A program made the translations under genes and the position numbers. Positions 1 to 6,099 of a DNA stretch of 8,383 bases are shown here, piece after piece. The DNA is from Anaerolineae bacterium. Lineage in GTDB: Bacteria > Chloroflexota > Anaerolineae > JAFGEY01. Position 1 is the first letter of the stretch; every line of letters starts with the position of its first letter. The stretch is from the NCBI GenBank assembly GCA_016931365.1, contig JAFGEY010000123.1:1-8383 (forward strand), in the 5' to 3' direction. A model generated the notes under the pieces. The model was given only the letters and a program-made list of their open reading frames with translations, searched no databases and was not told the DNA's origin.

Positions 1-378
1 ACCGCCGCGCTGAACGATTACGTGCGCCGCGTGCTGCGTTTCGAGAGCGATCTGCCCTATGAAATCCTCACCAGCCGCGTGCAGCCGTGGAGCTATGCCA
101 GGTTTGAGAACCAGTATGTCGACGTCGCCGAAACGCTGCGCAAGGCCGTTTGCCAGAATCCGCACCTCCGGGTCTTGGTCGCCAACGGCTACTATGACCT
201 GGCGACGCCTTATTTCGCCACCGAGTACACCTTTAAGCATATGGGATTGGATGCCGGATTGCAGGCCAATATCTCGATGGAATACTATCAAGCAGGTCAC
301 ATGATGTACATTCACGATTCGTCATTGGCGCAGCTCAAGGCGCATTTGGCCGGGTTTGTGCGCTCGACGATGGGCTGA
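1..378 (+). CDS. Serine carboxypeptidase (peptidase S10 family), C-terminal part
   Basis: The open frame runs in from the left edge (frame 1) and ends at TGA 376-378, so about 125 C-terminal residues are visible and the true start lies outside the window. The protein looks like the end of a serine carboxypeptidase (S10, alpha/beta-hydrolase fold), which removes C-terminal residues from peptides, usually outside the cytoplasm. Two hallmark segments support this: NGYYDLATP with the probable catalytic Asp (codon 196-198), and YYQAGHMMYI with the probable catalytic His (codon 298-300). The order and the roughly 34-residue spacing of Asp and His fit the C-terminal end of the family. The nucleophile Ser and any signal peptide are upstream and unseen. 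The gene is insulated from the next one by a strong terminator, so it belongs to a separate unit. Confidence 0.88.
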   Translation, partial: TAALNDYVRRVLRFESDLPYEILTSRVQPWSYARFENQYVDVAETLRKAVCQNPHLRVLVANGYYDLATPYFATEYTFKHMGLDAGLQANISMEYYQAGHMMYIHDSSLAQLKAHLAGFVRSTMG

Positions 379-418
379 ACGGGCGAAAGATTGGTTAATA
401 TAGCCTGACTTTGGTTTG

Positions 419-453
419 GGCTGGCGGGTTGACCTGCCAGCCTTTTTATTTTT
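419..453 (+). terminator. Rho-independent terminator after the carboxypeptidase gene
   Basis: A 10-bp stem (419-428 with 433-442, one G-T wobble) closes a TTGA tetraloop and is followed directly by an 11-base tract that is all T except one A (443-453). It lies 40 bases past the peptidase stop. It should end transcription of the peptidase gene and separate it from the oxidoreductase gene. Confidence 0.92.
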
Positions 454-480
454 GCGTCTCCTGCGCGTTTAGGGTACAAT
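452..480 (+). promoter_or_regulatory. Candidate sigma-70-type promoter
   Basis: TACAAT at 475-480 matches the -10 consensus at five of six bases. With a 17-base spacer, TTGCGT at 452-457 is a weak -35 box (three of six). It lies immediately after the terminator and about 43 bases before the ATG at 523, which is where a promoter for the next unit is expected. The -10 box is the convincing part. Predicted transcription would begin near 487, which also argues against translation starting at the TTG there. Confidence 0.5.
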
Positions 481-510
481 CTGAAATTGTTGGTTTGGCT
501 TTGGGGAGAA

Positions 511-518
511 AAAGGTGG
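511..518 (+). promoter_or_regulatory. Ribosome binding site that fixes the start at 523
   Basis: AAAGGTGG lies just before ATG 523. A nearly identical site (4489-4496) precedes the FAD dehydrogenase start. It supports a start 12 codons later than the longest possible frame. Confidence 0.65.
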
Positions 519-522
519 TGCT

Positions 523-1404
523 ATGGCCGAAATTCAAACCGTTGGCATTCTCAGCCCCGGTGATATGGGACACACCGTCGGACGGGTGCTGGGCGAAAAC
601 GGCTTGCGCGTGGTTGCCGCGCTGGACGATCGCAGCGTGCGCACCAAACGACTGGCACAAGAAGCCCAGATCGAGGACGTGGGCGGCTATGAAGCGTTGG
701 TGCAGCAGGCCGACCTGATCTTGTCGATTCTCGTCCCTGCCCAGGCCAAAGCGGCGGCGCAGAGGGTCGCTCAGGCGATCCGATCCACCGGCGCCAATCC
801 ACTCTATGCCGATTGCAATGCCATCGCCCCGCAGACCGTACGCGAGATCGGCCAGATCATCACCTCGGCGGGCGGGCGTTTTGTCGACGCGGGCATCATT
901 GGTGGGCCGCCGGCGCGGGGCAAGCAGAGCGATACCCGTTTTTACGCCGCCGGACCGGACGCGGATACCTTTGCACTGCTGGACAATTTTGGATTGAATG
1001 TCGTCGTTGTGGGGAGCGAGATTGGCCACGCCTCGGCGATCAAGATGTGCTATGCCGCGCTGACCAAGGGTACCACCGCCCTGTACACCGAGTTACTGAC
1101 CGCCGCGCAGGCGCTCGGCGTGTACGACGCGCTGATCGCCGAATTTGAGCGCAGCCAATCGTCGGCGCTCGGACGGATGCGGCATATGGGCGGGATGCCC
1201 GCCAAGTCGCGCCGCTGGGTGGGCGAGATGGAAGAGATCGCCCGCACCTTTGAACACGTCGGCCTGACGCCCAAGATACTCGCCGGCGCGGCGGATATGT
1301 ACCGGCTGGTCGGCAGCACCGCTCTCGCCGACCGCACCCCCGAAGACCCTCAGCCGCCGCCCTCGCTGGAAGAGATGCTCACCGCGTTGGCGGCGGTTTT
1401 GTAG
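523..1404 (+). CDS. NAD(P)-dependent oxidoreductase, 6-phosphogluconate dehydrogenase-like (DUF1932 C-terminal domain)
   Basis: The predicted 293-residue cytosolic protein resembles beta-hydroxyacid dehydrogenases. Residues 6-16 (TVGILSPGDMG) form the dinucleotide-binding turn of an N-terminal Rossmann domain. Residues 121-130 (VDAGIIGGPP) match the substrate-loop region of the family. The all-helical C-terminal part, with AIKMCYAALTKGTTAL, looks like the DUF1932 type; its Lys174 sits where the catalytic lysine of the superfamily lies. The Asn normally four residues later is Ala here, which I recall as usual for DUF1932 proteins. The ATG at 523 is preferred over an in-frame TTG at 487 because AAAGGTGG (511-518) precedes it and the TTG falls at the predicted transcription start. 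The substrate is unknown; a small 3-hydroxy acid or sugar acid is likely. It probably shares a transcript with the racemase-like gene 86 bases downstream. Confidence 0.88.
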   Translation: MAEIQTVGILSPGDMGHTVGRVLGENGLRVVAALDDRSVRTKRLAQEAQIEDVGGYEALVQQADLILSILVPAQAKAAAQRVAQAIRSTGANPLYADCNAIAPQTVREIGQIITSAGGRFVDAGIIGGPPARGKQSDTRFYAAGPDADTFALLDNFGLNVVVVGSEIGHASAIKMCYAALTKGTTALYTELLTAAQALGVYDALIAEFERSQSSALGRMRHMGGMPAKSRRWVGEMEEIARTFEHVGLTPKILAGAADMYRLVGSTALADRTPEDPQPPPSLEEMLTALAAVL

Positions 1405-1459
1405 GCGCGGATTCCCGATCTGCGCACGATCAGGCTTTGTAGGCGCGGATTCCAATCCG
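1398..1459 (+). repeat. Tandem pair of an 18-bp palindromic repeat unit
   Basis: The 18 bases TTTGTAGGCGCGGATTCC occur exactly twice, at 1398-1415 and 1436-1453, with starts 38 bases apart. In the second unit CGGATT-CC-AATCCG (1446-1459) is a perfect short palindrome. The first is followed by GATCTGCGC, which pairs imperfectly with its GCGCGGAT. The first copy overlaps the stop codon TAG (1402-1404) of the oxidoreductase gene. The pair fills most of the 86-base gap before the next gene and is probably a dispersed intergenic repeat. No terminator T-tract follows. Confidence 0.75.
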
Positions 1460-1476
1460 TGTGTCAAATTTATGTC

Positions 1477-1482
1477 GAGGAG
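1477..1482 (+). promoter_or_regulatory. Ribosome binding site for the GTG start at 1491
   Basis: GAGGAG ends eight bases before GTG 1491. An alternative in-frame GTG at 1461 would place this site inside the coding region and lacks a comparable site of its own. Confidence 0.7.
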
Positions 1483-1490
1483 AAGAAATT

Positions 1491-2759
1491 GTGACCCCAA
1501 TAAGCGAACAAAATGTGACCCAGTATTCCCGTCCCTCCGAGTTGAAAATCACCGATTTGCGCGTGGTCAACCTGAAAGGTCTGCCCATGCGCCTGTCGTT
1601 GATCCGCATCGACACCAACCAGGGCCTTTCCGGCTATGGCGAGGTGCGCGACGGCGCGAGCAAGACCTATGCTCTGATGCTCAAGAGCCGCCTGATCGGT
1701 GAGAATCCCTGCAATGTCGACAAGGTGTTCCGCAAGATCAAGCAGTTTGGCTTTCACGCCCGGCAGGCCGGCGGCGTGTGCGGCATCGAAATGGCCTTGA
1801 CGGACCTGGCCGGCAAGGCCTACGGCGTGCCCGCCTATATGCTCGCCGGCGGCAAGTTCCGCGACAAAATTCTGTGCTATTCGGATACCCACAGCGAGCC
1901 CGACGGGCGTGAAATGGGCCGTCGGCTCAAAGAGCGGATGGCGCAGGGCTTCAAGTTCCTCAAAATGGACGTCGGCATCGGCTTGCTCAAGGGGATTCCC
2001 GACACGCTGATCGCCCCACCGGGGATGCTCAATCGCTATGACGTGATGCATCCCTTGACCGGCATCCAGGTCACCGAAAAAGGGATCGACGCGCTGTGCG
2101 ATTACGTCGCCGCGGTGCGCAAAGAGATCGGCTATGAGGTTCCGCTGGCCGTCGACCACTTTGGGCACATCGGGCTGGAATCGTGCATCCGCGTCGGCCA
2201 GGCGCTCGACCAGTTTACGCTGGCCTGGTACGAGGACATGATCCCCTGGCAGCTTACCGACCAGTACGTGCGGCTTTCCAACGCGGTCAAGACGCCGATC
2301 TGCACCGGCGAGGACATTTACCTCAAGGAAGGCTTTATGGCGCTGTTCCAGGCGCGCGCCGTGTCGGTGATTCACCCCGACTTGGCCTCGTCGGGCGGCA
2401 TTCTGGAGACCAAGAAGATTGGCGACCTGGCCCAGGAGCACGGCATCGCCATGGCGATGCACATGGCCGGTTCGCCGGTGGCGGCGCTGGCGGCCGTCCA
2501 CTGCGCGGCGGCGACCGAAAATTTCCTCGTCCTCGAAAACCACTCCGTCGATGACCCGGATTGGAACGAGATCGTCACCGGCCTGCCCAATCCGCTCATT
2601 CGAGATGGCTATATCCAGGTGCCGGAGACGCCGGGCCTTGGTTTTGAGGACCTCAACGAGGCGATGGTGCGCCGCTACATCGATCCGGACGCGCCCGGCT
2701 ATTTCGAGCCGACCGGCGAATGGGACAGCGAGCGATCATGGGATCGGCTGTGGAGTTGA
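1491..2759 (+). CDS. Mandelate racemase/muconate lactonizing enzyme family protein (enolase superfamily)
   Basis: The predicted protein has 422 residues from a GTG start with GAGGAG eight bases upstream. It has the enolase-superfamily plan: an N-terminal capping domain (about 18-140) and a barrel with Mg ligands Asp222 (VDHFG), Glu248 (WYEDMIPW) and Glu274 (CTGED). A likely Asp297 (IHPDLASSGG) and His324 (AMHMAGSP) form the general-base dyad. The spacings 26, 26, 23 and 27 equal those I recall for mandelate racemase (195, 221, 247, 270, 297), so this is the racemase/sugar-acid-dehydratase type. Such enzymes abstract the proton next to a carboxylate, and many dehydrate aldonic or aldaric acids. 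Lys155/Lys158 (KFLKMD) precede a longer than usual segment before Asp222. The exact substrate cannot be read. It sits downstream of a dehydrogenase and likely shares its transcript. Confidence 0.93.
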   Translation: MTPISEQNVTQYSRPSELKITDLRVVNLKGLPMRLSLIRIDTNQGLSGYGEVRDGASKTYALMLKSRLIGENPCNVDKVFRKIKQFGFHARQAGGVCGIEMALTDLAGKAYGVPAYMLAGGKFRDKILCYSDTHSEPDGREMGRRLKERMAQGFKFLKMDVGIGLLKGIPDTLIAPPGMLNRYDVMHPLTGIQVTEKGIDALCDYVAAVRKEIGYEVPLAVDHFGHIGLESCIRVGQALDQFTLAWYEDMIPWQLTDQYVRLSNAVKTPICTGEDIYLKEGFMALFQARAVSVIHPDLASSGGILETKKIGDLAQEHGIAMAMHMAGSPVAALAAVHCAAATENFLVLENHSVDDPDWNEIVTGLPNPLIRDGYIQVPETPGLGFEDLNEAMVRRYIDPDAPGYFEPTGEWDSERSWDRLWS

Positions 2760-2770
2760 TGTATCGACAA

Positions 2771-2872
2771 GTAGGGGCGAGGCATCCCAAGACGGGGCAA
2801 CTGATTGAGCATGTCTCCAACGCCCGCGCATCCTGATTGACGGATCATGCACAAGGGTTGCCTCGCCCCTAC
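2771..2872 (+). repeat. 102-bp MITE-like inverted-repeat element, copy A
   Basis: The ends GTAGGGGCGAGGCATCCC (2771-2788) and GGGTTGCCTCGCCCCTAC (2855-2872) are inverted repeats matching at 17 of 18 positions. The element starts 11 bases past the stop of the racemase-like gene. A second copy in the same orientation lies at 7522-7624: the left 25 bases agree at 24 positions and the right 45 at 36, while the centre has diverged. It encodes nothing and has no visible target-site duplication. As RNA it would fold into a long-stemmed hairpin. It is probably a non-autonomous mobile element or REP-like dispersed repeat. Confidence 0.85.
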
Positions 2873-2938
2873 CGGACGCTGCGCTCTGCGCCCGGCCTTT
2901 TGTTGCGTTGAGAGGTGGCGCGGAGCGTTAGAGCAGCA

Positions 2939-2961
2939 TTCCCACTCGCGGGAGTGTGGAA
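2939..2961 (+). repeat. Small palindromic repeat in the leader of the TPR gene
   Basis: TTCC-CACTC (2939-2947) pairs with GAGTG-T-GGAA (2952-2961) around a four-base GCGG loop, with one bulged T. It resembles the class of ATTCCC...GGGAAT short dispersed palindromes, but is a different sequence from the neighbouring 102-bp element. It ends 10 bases before the ribosome binding site of the TPR gene, so a transcript hairpin could influence its translation. Confidence 0.55.
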
Positions 2962-2970
2962 ACGAGGGAA

Positions 2971-2976
2971 AAAGGG
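2971..2976 (+). promoter_or_regulatory. Ribosome binding site for the GTG start at 2982
   Basis: AAAGGG ends five bases before GTG 2982. The longer in-frame ATG at 2847 lies inside the 102-bp repeat, and the 45 residues it would add are encoded by the two repeats, so the GTG is the better start. Confidence 0.6.
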
Positions 2977-2981
2977 ACACC

Positions 2982-4451
2982 GTGTTCAGTAAATGGTTCA
3001 AGCGTGCCGCTCCGTCGGCATCCGATCCCATCCAGGAAGCGGATGAGTGTCTCAAGCGCAATCCGCGAGATGTTCTTGCACTTCAAAACCGTGCCGAAGC
3101 TTTCCTGAAGCGTCACGACGCTGCGGCTGCGCTTCGTGATACCGAGCGGGCGCTGCAAATTGCCTTGCTTGAACCCCGGTTGAAGGGCCAAGTTCGTTCA
3201 GCGTTGCTGGCCTCCCTGTACACGCTGAAAAGCCGTGCATTGATGGGCGTGGGTGATCGAGAACAGGCTCAAGCAGCCGTCGAGCAAGCGCTTGCGGAAC
3301 GACCCGACTATGCAGGTGCACTATTGCAAAGCGGGCGGCTGATGCGCGATATGGGTGATTGGGATGGTGCTTTACAGCAACTCGATCAGGCTATTCGACT
3401 CGATGACAAGGAAGCCAATGCGTATTTGGCCCGTGGCATGACCTGGAAACTTGTCGGCGATGCCGATCGCGCTTATGCTGACTATACTCGAGCGATCGAA
3501 CTGGATAAAACTCTGGCTATGGCCTGGAGCAAACGGGCACAGGTTTGCCATGCACGCGGCGACTTGAACCGTGCGGTGAATGAATGTAAGGCTGCGTTAA
3601 ATCTCGATCCATATCTGGTTGAACCGTATGCTGAACTTGCCTGGGTAGCCCGACAGCAAGGTAATTTGAGCCATTCTTTTCAGATCATCCAACAAGGGTT
3701 AAAACAGCATCCTGGCGAGCCGTTGCTGCTAGTGCAAATGGCGCACAGTTTGGTTGATCAGAACCAGCTTTCCGAGGCCTTGGCGGCGGTGAATCGAGCG
3801 CTGGACAAGTCGGCAGATTATGCAAGCGCGTTGGCGCTTCGTGGGCAGATTCACGGTCGTATGGGGAATCTAGCCTCTGCGCTGGAAGACTTGGGGCGCG
3901 CGGTGGAGATCGATCCTGGCACCGACGATGCCTGGTTCAACTATGCCCTGGCACACGCCCATGCTGGCAATATGATCGAGGCTTTGGCGGCTATAAGCCG
4001 CGTCCTTCAGCTTGTGCCGAACGATCAAGAGGCAAGCGCCTGGCGCGCGCAACTGGCCCGGCAGTTAGGCCTTGAGCTGCTCGATCAGGCCGCTCGCATC
4101 TTGGAGCAGTTTGCGTATAGCCACTGCGGGCCAGGACGCATATGGAAAGTCGAGCCACGCAGGATGCACTCTTTCAGACCAGATGGCTCTGCTGAATCGT
4201 ACAATGCCGCCATGCTGGATCTCGGTCAAAAACCGCAAGCGGTCATTGTCGTTCGAGTTGAGCAAGCCGGGTATCATGTCGAGGTACTTGCTGAACTGCT
4301 GATCCCAGAAGCGCCGCGGACGCCGTTGGGACAGGCGTTTGTGGATGATATTCCCATACAGCCGGGTGCCTTGCTGAACTTGCTAAACGGCTTGTTCGCT
4401 CGAGGTATGCTGGTTCAGTCCGGGCACAGCCTGCGCTGGGTGGGTAATTAA
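2982..4451 (+). CDS. Tetratricopeptide (TPR) repeat protein with an unrecognised C-terminal domain
   Basis: The predicted protein has 489 residues from GTG 2982. A TPR array spans about residues 30-347 as roughly nine helix pairs. The helix-helix turn (Gly-Asp or Gly-Asn) recurs at residues 91, 125, 159, 193, 227, 295 and 329, with Asn-Gln at 261, exactly 34 residues apart. A first, less regular unit lies around 30-61. TPR arrays form superhelical scaffolds that bind other proteins; the partner is unknown. Residues 364-489 form a separate domain with likely strands (QAVIVVRVEQAGYHVEVLAELL) and a C-terminal helix; I do not recognise it. There is no signal peptide or membrane segment, so it is probably cytosolic. 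Its codons are visibly richer in A and T than those of the flanking genes, and repeats precede it, which hints at a different history. The next gene starts 47 bases on. Confidence 0.85.
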   Translation: MFSKWFKRAAPSASDPIQEADECLKRNPRDVLALQNRAEAFLKRHDAAAALRDTERALQIALLEPRLKGQVRSALLASLYTLKSRALMGVGDREQAQAAVEQALAERPDYAGALLQSGRLMRDMGDWDGALQQLDQAIRLDDKEANAYLARGMTWKLVGDADRAYADYTRAIELDKTLAMAWSKRAQVCHARGDLNRAVNECKAALNLDPYLVEPYAELAWVARQQGNLSHSFQIIQQGLKQHPGEPLLLVQMAHSLVDQNQLSEALAAVNRALDKSADYASALALRGQIHGRMGNLASALEDLGRAVEIDPGTDDAWFNYALAHAHAGNMIEALAAISRVLQLVPNDQEASAWRAQLARQLGLELLDQAARILEQFAYSHCGPGRIWKVEPRRMHSFRPDGSAESYNAAMLDLGQKPQAVIVVRVEQAGYHVEVLAELLIPEAPRTPLGQAFVDDIPIQPGALLNLLNGLFARGMLVQSGHSLRWVGN

Positions 4452-4488
4452 TGACATTGTAGAGTGTGTTTTGTTTCTTTGTGCTACG

Positions 4489-4496
4489 AAAGGTGG
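4489..4496 (+). promoter_or_regulatory. Ribosome binding site that fixes the start at 4499
   Basis: AAAGGTGG stands two bases before ATG 4499. It favours this start over the in-frame upstream start at 4466, which would add 11 mostly hydrophobic residues before the FAD-binding strand. Confidence 0.6.
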
Positions 4497-4498
4497 CT

Positions 4499-5932
4499 AT
4501 GTCACAAACCTTTGATGTCCTGATCATCGGTGCGGGGCCGGCGGGGATTTTCGCCGCGCTGGAACTGAGCAAGGGCGACGCAGGCAACTCTTTGAGTTGC
4601 AGTCGCCCCAATGGGCTGCGTATCGCCATCCTCGACAAAGGCCCCGACATCGACAAGCGGCGCTGCCCGGCGCGCGAACCGGGCGGGCGCTGCATCAACT
4701 GCCGTCCCTGCGCGATCATGACCGGCTGGGGCGGCGCCGGCGCGTTCTCGGACGGCAAGCTGACCCTGTCGCCGGCCGTCGGCGGCCACCTGCCCGACAT
4801 CCTCGGCGAGCGCGCGGCAATACAGTTGATCGACGAGGTCGATGGCGTCTACCGGCATTACGGCGCGCCGGACAAGGTCTACGGCGCGCCGGGGCAATCT
4901 CCCGGCGAACTCAACGACCAGATCGAGCAACTGGAAAAGCGCGCCGCCAAAGCCTCGTTGCGCTTTGTCTCGGTGCCGATCCGCCACATGGGCACCGACC
5001 GCTGCGTCGATATTATGCGCCGTATGCGCGACGACCTGCTCGCGCGCGGGGTGACGGTGCGCTCGGGCGCGCCGGTGCGCCGCATCCTGACCGAAAACGG
5101 GCGCGTCGTCGGCGTCGAGACGGAACAGGGCGAGCAGATCGAGGCCGACGCGGTGATCGTCGCGCCGGGGCGCGAGGGCGCGGGCTGGCTCAAGGGCGTC
5201 GCCGGGGAATTGGGGCTGTCGCAGGCCCGCAACCCGGTCGATCTGGGCGTGCGCGTCGAACTGCCGGCGGTGGTGCTGGAGCCGATCACCGATCTGGTCT
5301 ACGAGTCCAAGTTCATCTATCACAGCAAGCAGTTCGACGACCGGGTGCGCACCTTTTGCATGTGCCCGCACGGCGAGGTCAGCACCGAGTTTGCCGGCGA
5401 CGTGATGACCGTCAACGGGCACTCGTTCACCGACCGCAAGACCGCCAACACCAACTTTGCCATCCTGGTCAGCAAGACCTTTACCGAGCCGTTTGACGAC
5501 CCCATCGCTTACGGCAAGAGCATCGCCCGGCTGGCTAACCTGCTCGGCGGGGGGGTGATCGTGCAACGCCTGGGCGATCTGGAAGCAGGGCGGCGATCCA
5601 CGGTGGAGCGGTTGAGCCGCTCGGTGGTGGTGCCGACGCTGGCTGGGGCGACACCGGGCGACCTGAATCTGGTGCTGCCTTATCGCTACGTGAGCAACAT
5701 CCTGGAAATGCTGCACGCGATGGATGAAGTCGCGCCGGGCGTGGCCGGGCGGCACACGCTGCTCTACGGCGTGGAGGTCAAGTTTTATTCCAACCGGCTT
5801 AAACTGTCGACCGCGATGCAGACCGAGGTCGAAAACTTGTATGCCTGCGGCGACGGCGCGGGCGTGACGCGCGGCCTGGTGCAGGCGTCAGCGTCGGGGC
5901 TGATCGCCGCGCGGGCGATTTTGGAGAGATGA
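4499..5932 (+). CDS. FAD-dependent dehydrogenase (COG2509-like, uncharacterised)
   Basis: The predicted protein has 477 residues. Residues 5-16 (FDVLIIGAGPAG) are the FAD-binding GxGxxG turn, with the acidic end of the second strand at Asp46 (IAILDKGPD). A cysteine cluster at 56, 65, 68 and 71 precedes TGWGGAGAFSDGKL (75-88), a combination I associate with the uncharacterised FAD dehydrogenases of COG2509. Near the C-terminus, YACGDGAGVTRGLVQASASG is the second FAD contact, as in flavin oxidoreductases where it closes over the ribityl chain. Substrate and partner are unknown. The start at 4499 follows a good ribosome binding site. Oddly, residues 26-37, between the first helix and second strand, are encoded by a 36-bp palindrome that lengthens this loop without shifting the frame. 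The gene lies 47 bases after the TPR gene and may be co-transcribed with it. Confidence 0.88.
   Translation: MSQTFDVLIIGAGPAGIFAALELSKGDAGNSLSCSRPNGLRIAILDKGPDIDKRRCPAREPGGRCINCRPCAIMTGWGGAGAFSDGKLTLSPAVGGHLPDILGERAAIQLIDEVDGVYRHYGAPDKVYGAPGQSPGELNDQIEQLEKRAAKASLRFVSVPIRHMGTDRCVDIMRRMRDDLLARGVTVRSGAPVRRILTENGRVVGVETEQGEQIEADAVIVAPGREGAGWLKGVAGELGLSQARNPVDLGVRVELPAVVLEPITDLVYESKFIYHSKQFDDRVRTFCMCPHGEVSTEFAGDVMTVNGHSFTDRKTANTNFAILVSKTFTEPFDDPIAYGKSIARLANLLGGGVIVQRLGDLEAGRRSTVERLSRSVVVPTLAGATPGDLNLVLPYRYVSNILEMLHAMDEVAPGVAGRHTLLYGVEVKFYSNRLKLSTAMQTEVENLYACGDGAGVTRGLVQASASGLIAARAILER
4573..4608 (+). repeat. 36-bp palindrome inserted in frame within the FAD dehydrogenase gene
   Basis: GGGCGAC (4573-4579) pairs with GTCGCCC (4602-4608), and inside it GCAACTC (4584-4590) pairs with GAGTTGC (4594-4600) around TTT. 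Unpaired bases are GCAG on the left and A on the right. Fourteen base pairs in 36 bases is far beyond chance. The length is 12 codons, and the encoded stretch (DAGNSLSCSRP) falls in a loop of the Rossmann fold where related proteins are, as I recall, shorter. Confidence 0.8.
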
Positions 5933-5938
5933 CCGCAG

Positions 5939-6066
5939 ACGACCGACCACCGACTGCCGAAGCGATGCAAACGAGTGTCGGTCGAGTCATCGCGTCCGAT
6001 TTTTGACGCGGCGTATCGAGACCACACGCGTTACGGCTTAGTCTGCCGTCGGTTGTCGGCGGTCGT
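5939..6066 (+). repeat. Imperfect inverted repeat between the FAD dehydrogenase and GH4 genes
   Basis: ACGACCG-ACCACCGAC (from 5939) and the reverse complement of the sequence ending at 6066 (ACGACCG-CCG-ACAACCGAC) agree apart from a three-base insertion and scattered mismatches, giving arms of about 20 bases around an 85-90 base centre. An inner perfect six-base hairpin (5991-5996 with 6005-6010) has T-rich loop bases. The element starts six bases past the stop at 5932. Its sequence differs from the GTAGGGGCGA elements. It occupies most of the 167-base gap, and no gene is seen there. Confidence 0.5.
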
Positions 6067-6099
6067 TATATTACACAAAATATCACAAGGAGGGTCAAC

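Noticed and set aside
1470..2543. Minus-strand open frame (357 residues) opposite the racemase-like gene
   Set aside because: It is a shadow of a gene with intact catalytic residues; the antisense translation shows no family.
2765..2880. Target-site duplication around inverted-repeat copy A
   Set aside because: Flanks CGACAA and CGGACG share no convincing direct repeat; copy B also shows none.
2847..2981. 45-residue N-terminal extension of the TPR protein from ATG 2847
   Set aside because: It is encoded by the end of the 102-bp element and the small palindrome, and the GTG at 2982 has its own ribosome binding site.
4482..4490. Extended -10-like TGCTACGAA before the FAD gene
   Set aside because: Only three of six bases match the -10 consensus and there is no -35 at a suitable distance.
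4502..5755. Long minus-strand open frame (417 residues) opposite the FAD dehydrogenase gene
   Set aside because: It is a shadow of the real gene, rich in Arg, His and Asp without domain signatures.
5991..6010. Hairpin with T-rich bases as a terminator after the FAD gene
   Set aside because: The T run is in the loop, not after the stem, so it lacks intrinsic terminator structure.
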